From Sphingobacterium sp. (GTDB taxonomy: Bacteria; Bacteroidota; Bacteroidia; Sphingobacteriales; Sphingobacteriaceae), in the NCBI GenBank assembly GCA_022712315.1, contig JALAGS010000014.1, positions 33,407-97,406 on the forward strand: 64,000 nt of DNA, given 5' to 3'. This document shows positions 8,667-17,200 of this stretch, piece after piece. The notes under the pieces were generated by a model, which searched no databases, had not been told where the DNA came from, and saw only the letters and a list, made by a program, of their open reading frames with translations. Both the position numbers and the translations under genes were made by a program. Numbering within the stretch: the first letter of the stretch is position 1; the number at the start of each line of letters is the position of its first letter.

Positions 8667-8700
8667 AAAAAGCAGGGTAGTTCAATGCACTCTGCTTTTT
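8667..8700. terminator. Terminator between ssb and the convergent lipoprotein gene
   Basis: AAAAAGCAG (8667-8675) pairs with CTGCTTTTT (8692-8700). A and T runs on both sides allow use from either direction. Confidence 0.8.
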
Positions 8701-8714
8701 CTATCGTTATCAAA

Positions 8715-9122
8715 TTATTTTACTAAACTAGCAGTCAATTCTCTGCCTAAGCTCTCCGCATATTCTTTCCACAGTTTTGCATCTTCGGGTGTAAATTTAG
8801 ACACAGCTTCGTTTTCTTTAGTGGCCCACTGCTCCCGTTTTGAAGCAAGCTCCTTGAGTTTAGCAACATCGCCGCTTTTAGCAACGGAGACAAACTCCTT
8901 AATGTATTTTGTATAATCTTCCGCTAATTTTCGTGTCTCAGGAGAACTAAATTTAGGAATAGCAACTTCTCCTGCGGCATTCCCAACAATCGCTTTGATT
9001 GTATCTTTTTTTACGTCGACATGAACAGTCGTATCTTTTACTTCCACTTCTTTCGTATTGGAATTATTACAAGAAATAATCAAAAATCCAGCAATTGCTG
9101 CTAACAAGGTTACTTTTTTCAT
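8715..9122 (-). CDS. Small lipoprotein of unknown function
   Basis: A 135-residue protein beginning MKKVTLLAAIAGFLIISC, a lipoprotein signal with the lipobox Cys at residue 18. The mature part is charged and helical (for example FSSPETRKLAEDYTKYIKEF and DAKLWKEYAESLGREL) with no domain I recognise. ATG 9122 is preferred over one eight codons upstream because the signal peptide begins there. Whether it belongs to the stress block to its right is unclear, since its own promoter would be separate from the regulator next to it. Confidence 0.8.
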   Translation of the reverse strand: MKKVTLLAAIAGFLIISCNNSNTKEVEVKDTTVHVDVKKDTIKAIVGNAAGEVAIPKFSSPETRKLAEDYTKYIKEFVSVAKSGDVAKLKELASKREQWATKENEAVSKFTPEDAKLWKEYAESLGRELTASLVK

Positions 9123-9206
9123 CTTTTCAAACTTATTGTTCATCAATAATGATTTATGAGTGTGTGCAAGAGATTTATTCGGACCGATTTTGCTTACTGC
9201 ACCCGA

Positions 9207-9866
9207 TTAAACTCGATCAAATTTACCGTACAATTTCCAGAAAAATTCTTTCTCACCCAAAGTGAAATCAACTTTTTTCCAAGCATTTAATAACAAACTG
9301 ATCTCCTTGTCCTGTAAACTGTACTTTCCAATGAAGAATTCTTGGTCGGAAAAACACAGGCCAAACGCATTGTCCAGGGTATGTAAGCTCTGCACGTCAA
9401 CCTCTTCAAAAAACAAAATGGATTGGGAGTTAGCAAAAAAATCATTGGGCACAGGAATAGCATCAGAATATTCAATAGCAATAAAACGATTTCTACTTTG
9501 CAAAGGGAATTCAATTACCGGGAGTTCGTCTAATTTTACAAAATGGGAACTCGCTTCAAAAAGAACATCCCGTTCCAAAAGAGGAATTTGCACAAACCTT
9601 TTACGCCCAATAACAGGGCTATTGGGCTGGAAGTAATCATTGAAATTAAGAATTTCATTGACGGATAGATTTTTCTCAATGAGATGTTGCACAGGAATGC
9701 CAAAATAATTTGCAATTTTAAGAACGATCTCAATTTTTGGCTCCGCGCGCATTTCTTCGTAAGACGAAATATTACCTCTAGTAAGATTAAAAACATCCCC
9801 AAATGCCTGCTGGCTCATACCTTTCACTTTTCTTAATTTCTTAATATTGTTTCCTACGTTACTCAT
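9207..9866 (-). CDS. XRE/S24-like transcriptional regulator, likely repressor of the PspA operon
   Basis: A 219-residue protein with an N-terminal Cro/CI HTH (about 5-62; NNIKKLRKVKGMSQQAFGDV, then RGNISSYEEMRAEP) and a C-terminal region resembling the LexA/S24 sensor-dimerisation fold (about 105-215; RFIAIEYSDAIPVP). At the place of the usual G-D-S-M catalytic serine it reads S-D-A-I, so self-cleavage is not expected. ATG 9866 starts just before the HTH; a longer frame to 9926 would run through an operator. It diverges from the PspA-flotillin operon, and twin operators lie between them, so repression of the operon is the natural inference. Confidence 0.82.
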   Translation of the reverse strand: MSNVGNNIKKLRKVKGMSQQAFGDVFNLTRGNISSYEEMRAEPKIEIVLKIANYFGIPVQHLIEKNLSVNEILNFNDYFQPNSPVIGRKRFVQIPLLERDVLFEASSHFVKLDELPVIEFPLQSRNRFIAIEYSDAIPVPNDFFANSQSILFFEEVDVQSLHTLDNAFGLCFSDQEFFIGKYSLQDKEISLLLNAWKKVDFTLGEKEFFWKLYGKFDRV

Positions 9867-9888
9867 TCTTAAAAAAAATTGAATTTTT

Positions 9889-9921
9889 ATTGCAAAATAT
9901 TTTTGCATTTTATTATCTTTA
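9889..9921 (+). promoter_or_regulatory. Putative promoter of the PspA-flotillin operon
   Basis: TATCTTTA at 9914-9921 matches seven of eight bases of the TAnnTTTG -7 box, and ATTG at 9889-9892 sits 21 bases upstream as a weak -33 box. The first operator covers the -33 and the second begins right after the -7. Confidence 0.5.
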
Positions 9922-9938
9922 TGCAAAGAATATGTGCA
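9891..9938. promoter_or_regulatory. Twin operators for the divergent regulator
   Basis: Operator 1 is TGCAAAA-TAT-TTTTGCA (9891-9907), with perfect seven-base arms. Operator 2 is TGCAAAG-AAT-ATGTGCA (9922-9938), the same 17-base TGCA-N9-TGCA layout with imperfect arms. Start-to-start spacing is 31 bases, about three turns. They flank the predicted promoter, fitting cooperative repression by the HTH dimer encoded next door. Confidence 0.6.
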
Positions 9939-9957
9939 ATATATAAAAAACTTGATT

Positions 9958-10347
9958 ATGTACTTCTCAAAAATTGAAAATTATATCGCCAATATCGGTT
10001 ATACTATTACCCATAAGGATACAAAAGAAGGAATCTTTGTCATCGAAAATGAAGATGACGGAATTCGCAACCTCATCGTAGGTATTGCACAGCCCATCCT
10101 AATTTTTGAGCAATATCTGTTTACGATCAGCAACGAGACCATGGATATGTTCAAATCACTATTAATAAAAAACAGGGATATCATACATGGAGGATTTGCA
10201 TTAACAGAAGATGGTACCAAAGTCATATTTAGGTATACCTTACAAATACATAATCTCGATCAGAATGAATTTGATGCCGCCATCAATTCGCTGAGCCTTT
10301 TGATGAGTGAATATTATAATCAGTTAATAAGTTTTTCAAAATTATAG
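9958..10347 (+). CDS. YbjN / CesT-Tir-chaperone-like protein
   Basis: A 129-residue soluble protein whose alpha/beta pattern (MYFSKIENYIANIGYTITHK, GIFVIENEDDGIRNLIVGIA, then paired beta strands and a closing helix) resembles the YbjN and type-III-chaperone (CesT/Tir) fold. In Bacteroidota such proteins are often called molecular chaperone Tir. It is the first gene of the operon and ends four bases before pspA, indicating tight coupling. A chaperone or adaptor role toward PspA or the AAA+ ATPase is an inference. ATG 9958 avoids an upstream in-frame start inside operator 2. Confidence 0.7.
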   Translation: MYFSKIENYIANIGYTITHKDTKEGIFVIENEDDGIRNLIVGIAQPILIFEQYLFTISNETMDMFKSLLIKNRDIIHGGFALTEDGTKVIFRYTLQIHNLDQNEFDAAINSLSLLMSEYYNQLISFSKL

Positions 10348-10351
10348 AATA

Positions 10352-11059
10352 ATGAATATTTTTAAGAGAATTTTCAGAATCGGTCAGGCAGAGATCCACG
10401 CAGTCGTGGACAAAATGGAAGACCCTATCAAAATGACGGAGCAAGGTATCCGTGAAATGAAAGATGACCTAGAACAGTCGCTAGAAGCATATGCGAAAGT
10501 GAAAGCCTTAGCGATACGTACCCAAAAAAATGGTGAAAAGAAAAAAGAAGAAGCCAATGAATTTGAAAACAAAGCAGTTCTATTACTACAAAAAGCACAA
10601 AAGGGCGAGCTAACAGCAGAAAAGGCAGAAGGTCTAGCAAAAGAAGCACTTTTATTGAAAAAACAGTTGTTGATCGAAGCGGGAGAATTGGAGGAACAAG
10701 CGGTGATCCACCAAAGTTCGGCCGATGAGCTTCACAAAAATGTAGACATTCTCAAATTCAATATATCGAAATGGGAAAGTGAGCTATCCACCTTAAAAGC
10801 GCGTGTAAAAGTATCCAACGCTGCTAAAATGGTCAATAGACAGCTTGCGAATATCGATTCCAATAGTACGATTTCCATGTTAGAGCGTATGAAAGAGAAA
10901 GTCGAAGAAGACGAAGCTCTAGCCAAGGCCTATGGCGAGATCGCATTAGGCAACAAGAGTAAAGTTGATGAAATTAACGAGACAATAGGCGGATCTGACG
11001 CTGTTAACAACGAATTGGAAGAACTTAAAAGAAAATTAAATATTGATGAAAAGATTTGA
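10352..11059 (+). CDS. pspA: PspA/IM30 family membrane-stress protein
   Basis: At 235 residues this has the full PspA/Vipp1 plan: N-terminal amphipathic helix (MNIFKRIFRIGQAEIHAVVDKMEDP) and then a long coiled coil of alternating charged heptads with no transmembrane helix, ending in a short C-terminal hairpin (NNELEELKRKLNIDE). The family assembles into ESCRT-III-like rods and rings on stressed inner membranes. Its neighbours (flotillin, YqiJ-like protein, AAA+ ATPase) are membrane-organising partners. It shares 14 bases with the next gene, so translation is probably coupled. No pspF or pspBC is present, so control must differ from E. coli. Confidence 0.93.
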   Translation: MNIFKRIFRIGQAEIHAVVDKMEDPIKMTEQGIREMKDDLEQSLEAYAKVKALAIRTQKNGEKKKEEANEFENKAVLLLQKAQKGELTAEKAEGLAKEALLLKKQLLIEAGELEEQAVIHQSSADELHKNVDILKFNISKWESELSTLKARVKVSNAAKMVNRQLANIDSNSTISMLERMKEKVEEDEALAKAYGEIALGNKSKVDEINETIGGSDAVNNELEELKRKLNIDEKI

Positions 11060-11240
11060 GTATAAAACATTGAAAATCGAACCAAAGGGTTTCTGGGGTA
11101 CAAAACTGGATCCCGAAAAAATCGATGAAATCTTAAATGACCTTGGAAATCAAGGCTGGGAATTAATAGCTATGCAAGATCTTGAGGTAAATGGCAACTC
11201 CTGGTCTTTCCATTACACATTCAAAAGAGAAAGAATTTAA
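11046..11240 (+). CDS. Small DUF4177-like protein
   Basis: A 64-residue protein (MKRFEYKTLKIEPKGFWGTK..., GNQGWELIAMQDLEV...) with the GWEL core typical of DUF4177 proteins, a small beta-alpha-beta fold of unknown function. The start ATG 11046 lies inside the pspA end (14-base overlap) and the stop is 11 bases before the YqiJ-like gene, so it is a true operon member despite its size. Confidence 0.75.
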   Translation: MKRFEYKTLKIEPKGFWGTKLDPEKIDEILNDLGNQGWELIAMQDLEVNGNSWSFHYTFKRERI

Positions 11241-11251
11241 ACAGTAGCAAT

Positions 11252-11977
11252 ATGACAGAACTAATCAATATCTTATTTAATCCATTATCCAATGGAATCA
11301 TGACAGTCTTGACAGGTATGTCTGTTGTATATTGGTTATTTATGTTTCTGATGGGTGACGGAGTCCATCTATTTGATGCAGATGCGGATATAGACCTCCA
11401 CCCCACTCCTGATGTCACAGATGTAGATGGCTCGCATGATATCGCAACCGAAGGGGTTGACCATGCACACCATCATCATGCGGATACAGATGGTCATGGA
11501 GAACCGGGCTTCTTTGCGAAAGCAATGGACTACATCAATGTCGGTAAAGTCCCCATCATGCTTATTGTAACGCTGTTTAAATTTATAGGCTGGATAATTA
11601 CCATTGTCTCTTCACTCTTTATCGACGTTGCTTCATGGGGAATAAAGTCTGTACTGATCCTAATCCCCGTTTTCATTGTCACATTTATTTTAATGCATTT
11701 TCTGACCAAACCCCTAGCTAAAATGTTCAAAAATATAGGTTACAACGGCGAAGAAAGTCATGATTTTCTTGGCCGTATGGGCAAGATGAGGGCTAGCATT
11801 GAAGGCAAGAAAATAGGTTCTGCGGAATTTATCATCCAACAGGATCCTATTCGCCTCAATGTTGTCAGTCACAATGGGGAAAAAATCAGCTATGGCGATG
11901 ATGTTATTATTGTTGACGAATCCAAAGACAAAAAATATTACTATGTGACCAAAGAAATCACGATAGACAATATTTGA
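11252..11977 (+). CDS. YqiJ-like membrane protein with OB domain and His/Asp-rich loop
   Basis: A 241-residue partner of flotillin, equivalent to E. coli YqiJ beside YqiK. Hydrophobic helix about 13-33, then a strongly acidic and histidine-rich loop at about 37-88 (repeated D-A-D, D-V-D and H-A-H-H-H-H motifs), two more helices at about 96-120 and 127-150, then a soluble C-terminal OB-like domain (about 165-241; MGKMRASIEGKKIGSAEF...). NfeD/YqiJ OB domains accompany flotillins in many bacteria. The metal-ligand-like loop is unusual and is treated as a finding. The flotillin gene follows after 88 bases. Confidence 0.85.
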   Translation: MTELINILFNPLSNGIMTVLTGMSVVYWLFMFLMGDGVHLFDADADIDLHPTPDVTDVDGSHDIATEGVDHAHHHHADTDGHGEPGFFAKAMDYINVGKVPIMLIVTLFKFIGWIITIVSSLFIDVASWGIKSVLILIPVFIVTFILMHFLTKPLAKMFKNIGYNGEESHDFLGRMGKMRASIEGKKIGSAEFIIQQDPIRLNVVSHNGEKISYGDDVIIVDESKDKKYYYVTKEITIDNI

Positions 11978-12065
11978 GAATTCAGAAGTAAAAAGCTTGC
12001 GAATCAAGAGTAAAAAGAAAAAGCTCAAAAATCCAAATATTAAAATCTAAATAAATACTAATCAT

Positions 12066-14180
12066 ATGCTATATCAACCTCTTTTATTTTTAAGTGGCTT
12101 AAACGGAATTATACTTCTAATTGTCGGGTTAGCTGTCTTTTTAATTTTTGCATTCTTTGTTGTATTGAGTGCATTCTATAAGAAAATTCCGCAAGGAAAA
12201 GCAATCGTCCGCACCGGTGTTGGCGGTACAAAAGTGGCATTCAACAAAGGAATGTATGTTGTGCCCGTATTTCACAAAATGGAGATCATGGACATCTCCA
12301 TCAAAAAGATTGAAATCGCCCGTATGCAAGGTGAAGGTTTGATCTGTAAAGACAATATTCGTGCAGACATCAAAGTTGCGTTCTTCGTCCGTGTCAACAA
12401 AAGCGTGGATGATGTGATCAATGTTGCCCAAAATCTGGGCTGTGACCGTGCAAGTGAACCCGAGACATTAAAAAGTATTTTTGAATCTAAATTCTCAGAG
12501 GCCCTAAAAACAGTCGGAAAGAAATTTGATTTTATCGAATTATATGAAGCCCGTCGCGAATTCCGTGATGAAATTCTAGACATTATCGGAACAGATCTAA
12601 ATGGCTATATATTGGACGATTGTGCAATCGATTACCTCGAACAGACCGATATCGAGCACCTTAATCCCAATAATATCTTAGACAGTGAGGGCATCAAAAA
12701 AATCACAGAGTTAACAGCCAAACAAAATATCAATGCTAACTTCATCCGTCGCGACGAAGAAAAATTAATCAAAAAACAAAATGTAGAAGCAAGGGAAGCT
12801 ATTCTAGAATTAGACCGTCAGCTTGCCGAAAAAGAGGAAAAGCAAAAACGCGAGATTGACAACATCAAAGCACGTGAAGAAGCTGAAATTGCAAAGGTTC
12901 GCGAAGAGGAACGCCTGAAATATGAAAGTGTCCGGATTTCTACCGAAGAACAATTAGCGGTTCAGGAAGAGAATAAACTACGTCAGATTATCATTGCGGA
13001 GAAAAATAAACAACGTACGGATGCTGTAGAAGCAGAACGTGTAGAGAAAGATCGTGCGTTGGAACAAACCGAACGTGAACGTATTGTTACCCTGGCTCAG
13101 ATTGACAAAGAACGTTCCATCGAGACCGAGAAGAAAAGTATTCAGGGGGTTATCAAAGAGCGTGTACAATTGGAGAAAGGCGTTATTGAAGAACAACAAG
13201 GCGTCCGAGACATCGAAGTATTCCGTGAAGTAGAGCGGAAGAAACAGGCGGGTGTTATTGCGGCATCGCAAGAAGCCGAAGAAAAATTAATTTCTACTGT
13301 TAAAGCTGCCGAAGCAGCAAAAATCGCCGCGGAACAGGAAGCAGAGAAAAAAGTCATCGATGCTGAGGCCGCTCGTAAAATTGCGGAGAAACGTGCGCAG
13401 GAATTGTTAATTGATGCTGAGGCGAAGAAAGAAGCTTCACTCAAAGAAGCCGAAAGCCGTAAGATTATTGCTGAAGCACAAGCTAAAGAAGAAGCAGCGC
13501 TCGGCTTATCCGAAGCCGAAGTTATGGTTGCAAAAGCCGAAGCCGAAGAAAAACAAGGTACGGTTGAGGCCAGCGTGATTGAGAAGAAAGCTGAAGCGAT
13601 GCGCAAAGAAGGCTTAGCACAGGCGGAAGTTGTCCGTGAAAAAGCGCTTGCTGAAGCGAAAGGTATCGAAGAAAAGGCTGAAGCAATGAAAAAATTGGAT
13701 GGCGTGGGTAAAGATCACGAAGAGTTCAAATTACAACTTCAAAAAGAGCGAGATATTGAACTTGCACATATCAACATTCAAAAGGACATTGCGCAAGCAC
13801 AAGCAGGTGTATTATCAGAAGCACTCAAAACTGCGAAAATCGATATCGTTGGGGGTGAAACCATGTTCTTTGAGAATATTGTACGCCAAGTTTCCAATGC
13901 CAAAGGTTTTGATCACTTGATTGATAACTCTAAACATGCCACAGATATTAAGAATTCACTTCTAGGTCCTGATGGACAAGGAGACCTGGCAGAAAAAGTC
14001 CGTGGATTAGCGGATAAGTATGGCATCTCTTCCAATGACATCAAGAATCTCACCGTTTCTGCTGCTTTAATAAAACTTCAGCAAGCGGCTACAGACGCCG
14101 AAAATGGTGAAGATACTAGCTTTATCAATTCTTTGTTCGGATTGGCGAAGAATTTAGGGATATCTAATAAAAAGCTGTAA
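12066..14180 (+). CDS. Flotillin-family (SPFH/band 7) protein, YqiK-like
   Basis: A 704-residue membrane scaffold. Hydrophobic N-terminal segment at about 14-38, SPFH/PHB domain at about 40-210 (KKIPQGKAIVRTGVGGTKVAFNKG..., VAFFVRVN), then a long flotillin coiled coil rich in A-E-A-E repeats (about 240-580; for example VMVAKAEAEEKQGTVEAS), and a distinct C-terminal segment of about 100 residues (MFFENIVRQVSNAKGFDHLI...). Bacterial flotillins organise membrane microdomains and fluidity. Length and order with the YqiJ-like gene match the YqiK type. A 12-base perfect hairpin separates it from the ATPase gene. Confidence 0.95.
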   Translation: MLYQPLLFLSGLNGIILLIVGLAVFLIFAFFVVLSAFYKKIPQGKAIVRTGVGGTKVAFNKGMYVVPVFHKMEIMDISIKKIEIARMQGEGLICKDNIRADIKVAFFVRVNKSVDDVINVAQNLGCDRASEPETLKSIFESKFSEALKTVGKKFDFIELYEARREFRDEILDIIGTDLNGYILDDCAIDYLEQTDIEHLNPNNILDSEGIKKITELTAKQNINANFIRRDEEKLIKKQNVEAREAILELDRQLAEKEEKQKREIDNIKAREEAEIAKVREEERLKYESVRISTEEQLAVQEENKLRQIIIAEKNKQRTDAVEAERVEKDRALEQTERERIVTLAQIDKERSIETEKKSIQGVIKERVQLEKGVIEEQQGVRDIEVFREVERKKQAGVIAASQEAEEKLISTVKAAEAAKIAAEQEAEKKVIDAEAARKIAEKRAQELLIDAEAKKEASLKEAESRKIIAEAQAKEEAALGLSEAEVMVAKAEAEEKQGTVEASVIEKKAEAMRKEGLAQAEVVREKALAEAKGIEEKAEAMKKLDGVGKDHEEFKLQLQKERDIELAHINIQKDIAQAQAGVLSEALKTAKIDIVGGETMFFENIVRQVSNAKGFDHLIDNSKHATDIKNSLLGPDGQGDLAEKVRGLADKYGISSNDIKNLTVSAALIKLQQAATDAENGEDTSFINSLFGLAKNLGISNKKL

Positions 14181-14199
14181 TAATTAGCTACGGAACCTC

Positions 14200-14240
14200 T
14201 ATTGCCTGTAGATGATTCATAATAATCACTACAGGCAATA
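14200..14240 (+). other. Strong intercistronic hairpin without U-tract
   Basis: TATTGCCTGTAG (14200-14211) pairs perfectly with CTACAGGCAATA (14229-14240). The stem continues with TGATT/AATCA past one bulged A, for 17 pairs and a six-base loop. It is followed by AACAAAAG rather than a T-run, so it is more likely an RNA processing or stability element that sets the ATPase level against flotillin than a terminator. Confidence 0.55.
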
Positions 14241-14286
14241 AACAAAAGATTTTACCACTTATACAAAGTCGAGAAAAGCTCATTTT

Positions 14287-17200
14287 ATGCCAGAAGAAAA
14301 CGTAATAAATCAAAACGACTCCCTTGACCAAGGTTCATACGAGATTATTCGAAAGCGACTATTTACACAAAAAGAAGAGCTTTCCGCTAAACTCCAGCAG
14401 CTCAATGAAGCACGAAAAGAAGTCTTTAATTCGACTAGTTTTGTGCTCAGGGCCAATCAACGAATCACCACAGAAAATAACTGTGTCGCCCGTGGCATTT
14501 TAGCCCTGGACAATCTATGTATATTTGGTTACAATGTCCATTTTGGATTACGTACCGAAATTAAACTCGAAGATGTTTTCAGTGTATATGCATTTGAAAA
14601 CAATCAGTTTATCCTGCAACCGCTCGATCTGATCAATGATCCCAATTTTATTGGTGATTATCAGAACCTCTATAAATATTATCGGGACTCCATCTTTTCC
14701 AAATTCCGACGCACGGAGAACTATCTCTACATGATTTTTCAGACCAGTAAAAATCCCGCTGATCTGAAAGCATTCAAATGGTTAATCAAAGATGGGAAGC
14801 TCCAATATCAGGATGACCGCAGTATCCACGAAGTCAAATTACCCAATCAGTTTGAATTTGACTGGACAAAGACGACACTCGAAGACCGCCGCCTCGGCAA
14901 ACATCCCCATATCTCCATTATGGACAAGATCTTTATCGAAGCAATCAATGGCGATATTACCTTCAAAATCGAAAACAATACCGATACCGGAAAAGGTATT
15001 TTTTCGGAAAAGGTTTCGAATGCGGACCAACAACTGGACGATGCAGATTATTACTATGCAGACCTCGGCAATCTGATTGCTGTCCGTATCAAACCGTATC
15101 AAGAGGATTTCCGCGCATTTGTCTACAACCAACGGACCAAAGAGGTTGTCAATCTCAAATCGCTCAATGAATCAGCCATTTTGTTACCCGACAATCAAGG
15201 TATAATTTTTTCCAATGGATACTATTTACAGAATGGCACGCATAAGATCTTTGACGTCCAGTTTGATCAAGTCACTTTCCTTCGGCGAATAGCATCGCCA
15301 AACGGTGAAGATTTTCTATATATCTTTTGTCAGGAGGAAACTAATACCTACATCTTACTGTCATATAATATCATTCAACAGCATGTTGAAACCCCGATCG
15401 TCTGCAATGGCTTCACACTTTTTAAAGACGGTAGCTTAATTTACTTCCACACAGAGGCCGAAGCGACAAGGCATCATCAGGTTCAGATTTGGGAAACCCC
15501 TTACATGGCCATGCTCAAAGAAAATGAACAGAAAAAGGATGATCCCCTCTATAAAGTCGGCAATAAGCAGATCGTGCAGGCCATGGCCGAAGCGCAAGAA
15601 GTCATACAGCTGATCAATAAAGAAGATAGTTATGAGGGCTTATATGAAGACATTCTCAAAAAATCAACCGTTCTGCTCGACTCTTATTTTTGGATAAAGG
15701 ATGATGCACTAGCAAATCTTGGTCAGCCCTTAACGCAGATCAAGGAGGTTGCCAATACCGCAATTGACGAATTTGTTAAAGTGCAGGCCCAACGCAAATA
15801 TGCGGCAGAGCTCAATGCCAATGCGGACAAGAAAATGGAAGAGCTTACGTTTTCCATTAATAGCACAGTTGTCGAAAAACTTGACCAGCTTGTCCATCAA
15901 CTTGTCGATTCACGCCGTTTACAAGGGGAAATCATTGATCTCAAAAATGTCAAATATATTGACATTGCCAGAATAGACAACCTGCTCGAAAAGTTGCAGG
16001 CTATCACTACTGAGCTCGCTGAAAAAACGATTGCTTTTTTATTGCGCGATGAAGCCCTTCTGCCCTACGAGCAAAAAGTTGAACAGCAAAAAAACAACGT
16101 TTCGGCAATTGTTAAGGTATATGACGCCAAAGCAATTGAAGAAGCGAATTCGGCCATATCGAGTGAATTGGAGTTACTGATCGATATTCTAAACAGTTTA
16201 AAAATCGACGACTCTACCCAAACGACCAAAATTATTGAAAAAATCTCGGTGATTTTCTCTTCGCTAAACGAAGTCAGGGCACAGCTTACACAAAAGCTCA
16301 ACTCACTAAAAAGTACAGAAGCCATTGCAGAATTCTCTGCGCAATTGACATTACTGGAACAGTCTGTAACGAATTATCTTGAACTTTCTACAACTACAGA
16401 GAAAGTAGATGAGTATTATACCAAGGTTATCGTTCAGCTCGAAGAACTCGAAAGTAAATTTTCTGAGTTTGAGGACTTCGCTTTAAAGATTGCTGATAAA
16501 CGCGATGAAGTGATCAAAGCGTTCAATTCCCGTAGAGAGCAGATCGTTGAACAGATCAACAAACGTACTTCTTCTCTCGAACAAATTGGGCTTCGGGTAT
16601 TAAAAAACATCGAAAATAAATCAAAGACATTTGCGGCACGTGAGGAAATCCTAAGTTTCTTTGCCTCGGACTTGATGATCGACAAGATCAGACAGCTGGT
16701 AAAAGAACTGAAAACACTCAACGATGTCTCAAAAGCAGAAAATCTAGAAAACTTGCTCAAAAAAGCGCAAGAGGATGCGCTGCGCATTTTACGAGACAAG
16801 AATGATCTTTTTGTTGATGGAGAGAATATCATCGCCTTAGGCAAGCACAAATTTGCTATCAACAACCAATCGCTCAGTTTGACACTCGTACGCAAAAATG
16901 ATGAACTGTACTTTCATCTCACAGGAACTAGCTTCTACCAAAAAGTGGCCGGCACCCAGATTGAAGATTTTAAGGACATCTGGGATCAGGAGCTCATTTC
17001 AGAAAACAAAGAAGTATATCGTGCCGAATATTTGGCTTACAAAACGTTTATTGCCTCAAAAGAGCAGCAGAATTTTGAGGCCAATCTGTTTATCAACCAG
17101 ACTGTCGAACAGAGCTATTCCGAAGGTTATGTCAAAGGTGTACATAATTTTGATGCTTTATCGATCTACGAGACCCTTAAACAACTCGATACCAAGCTCG

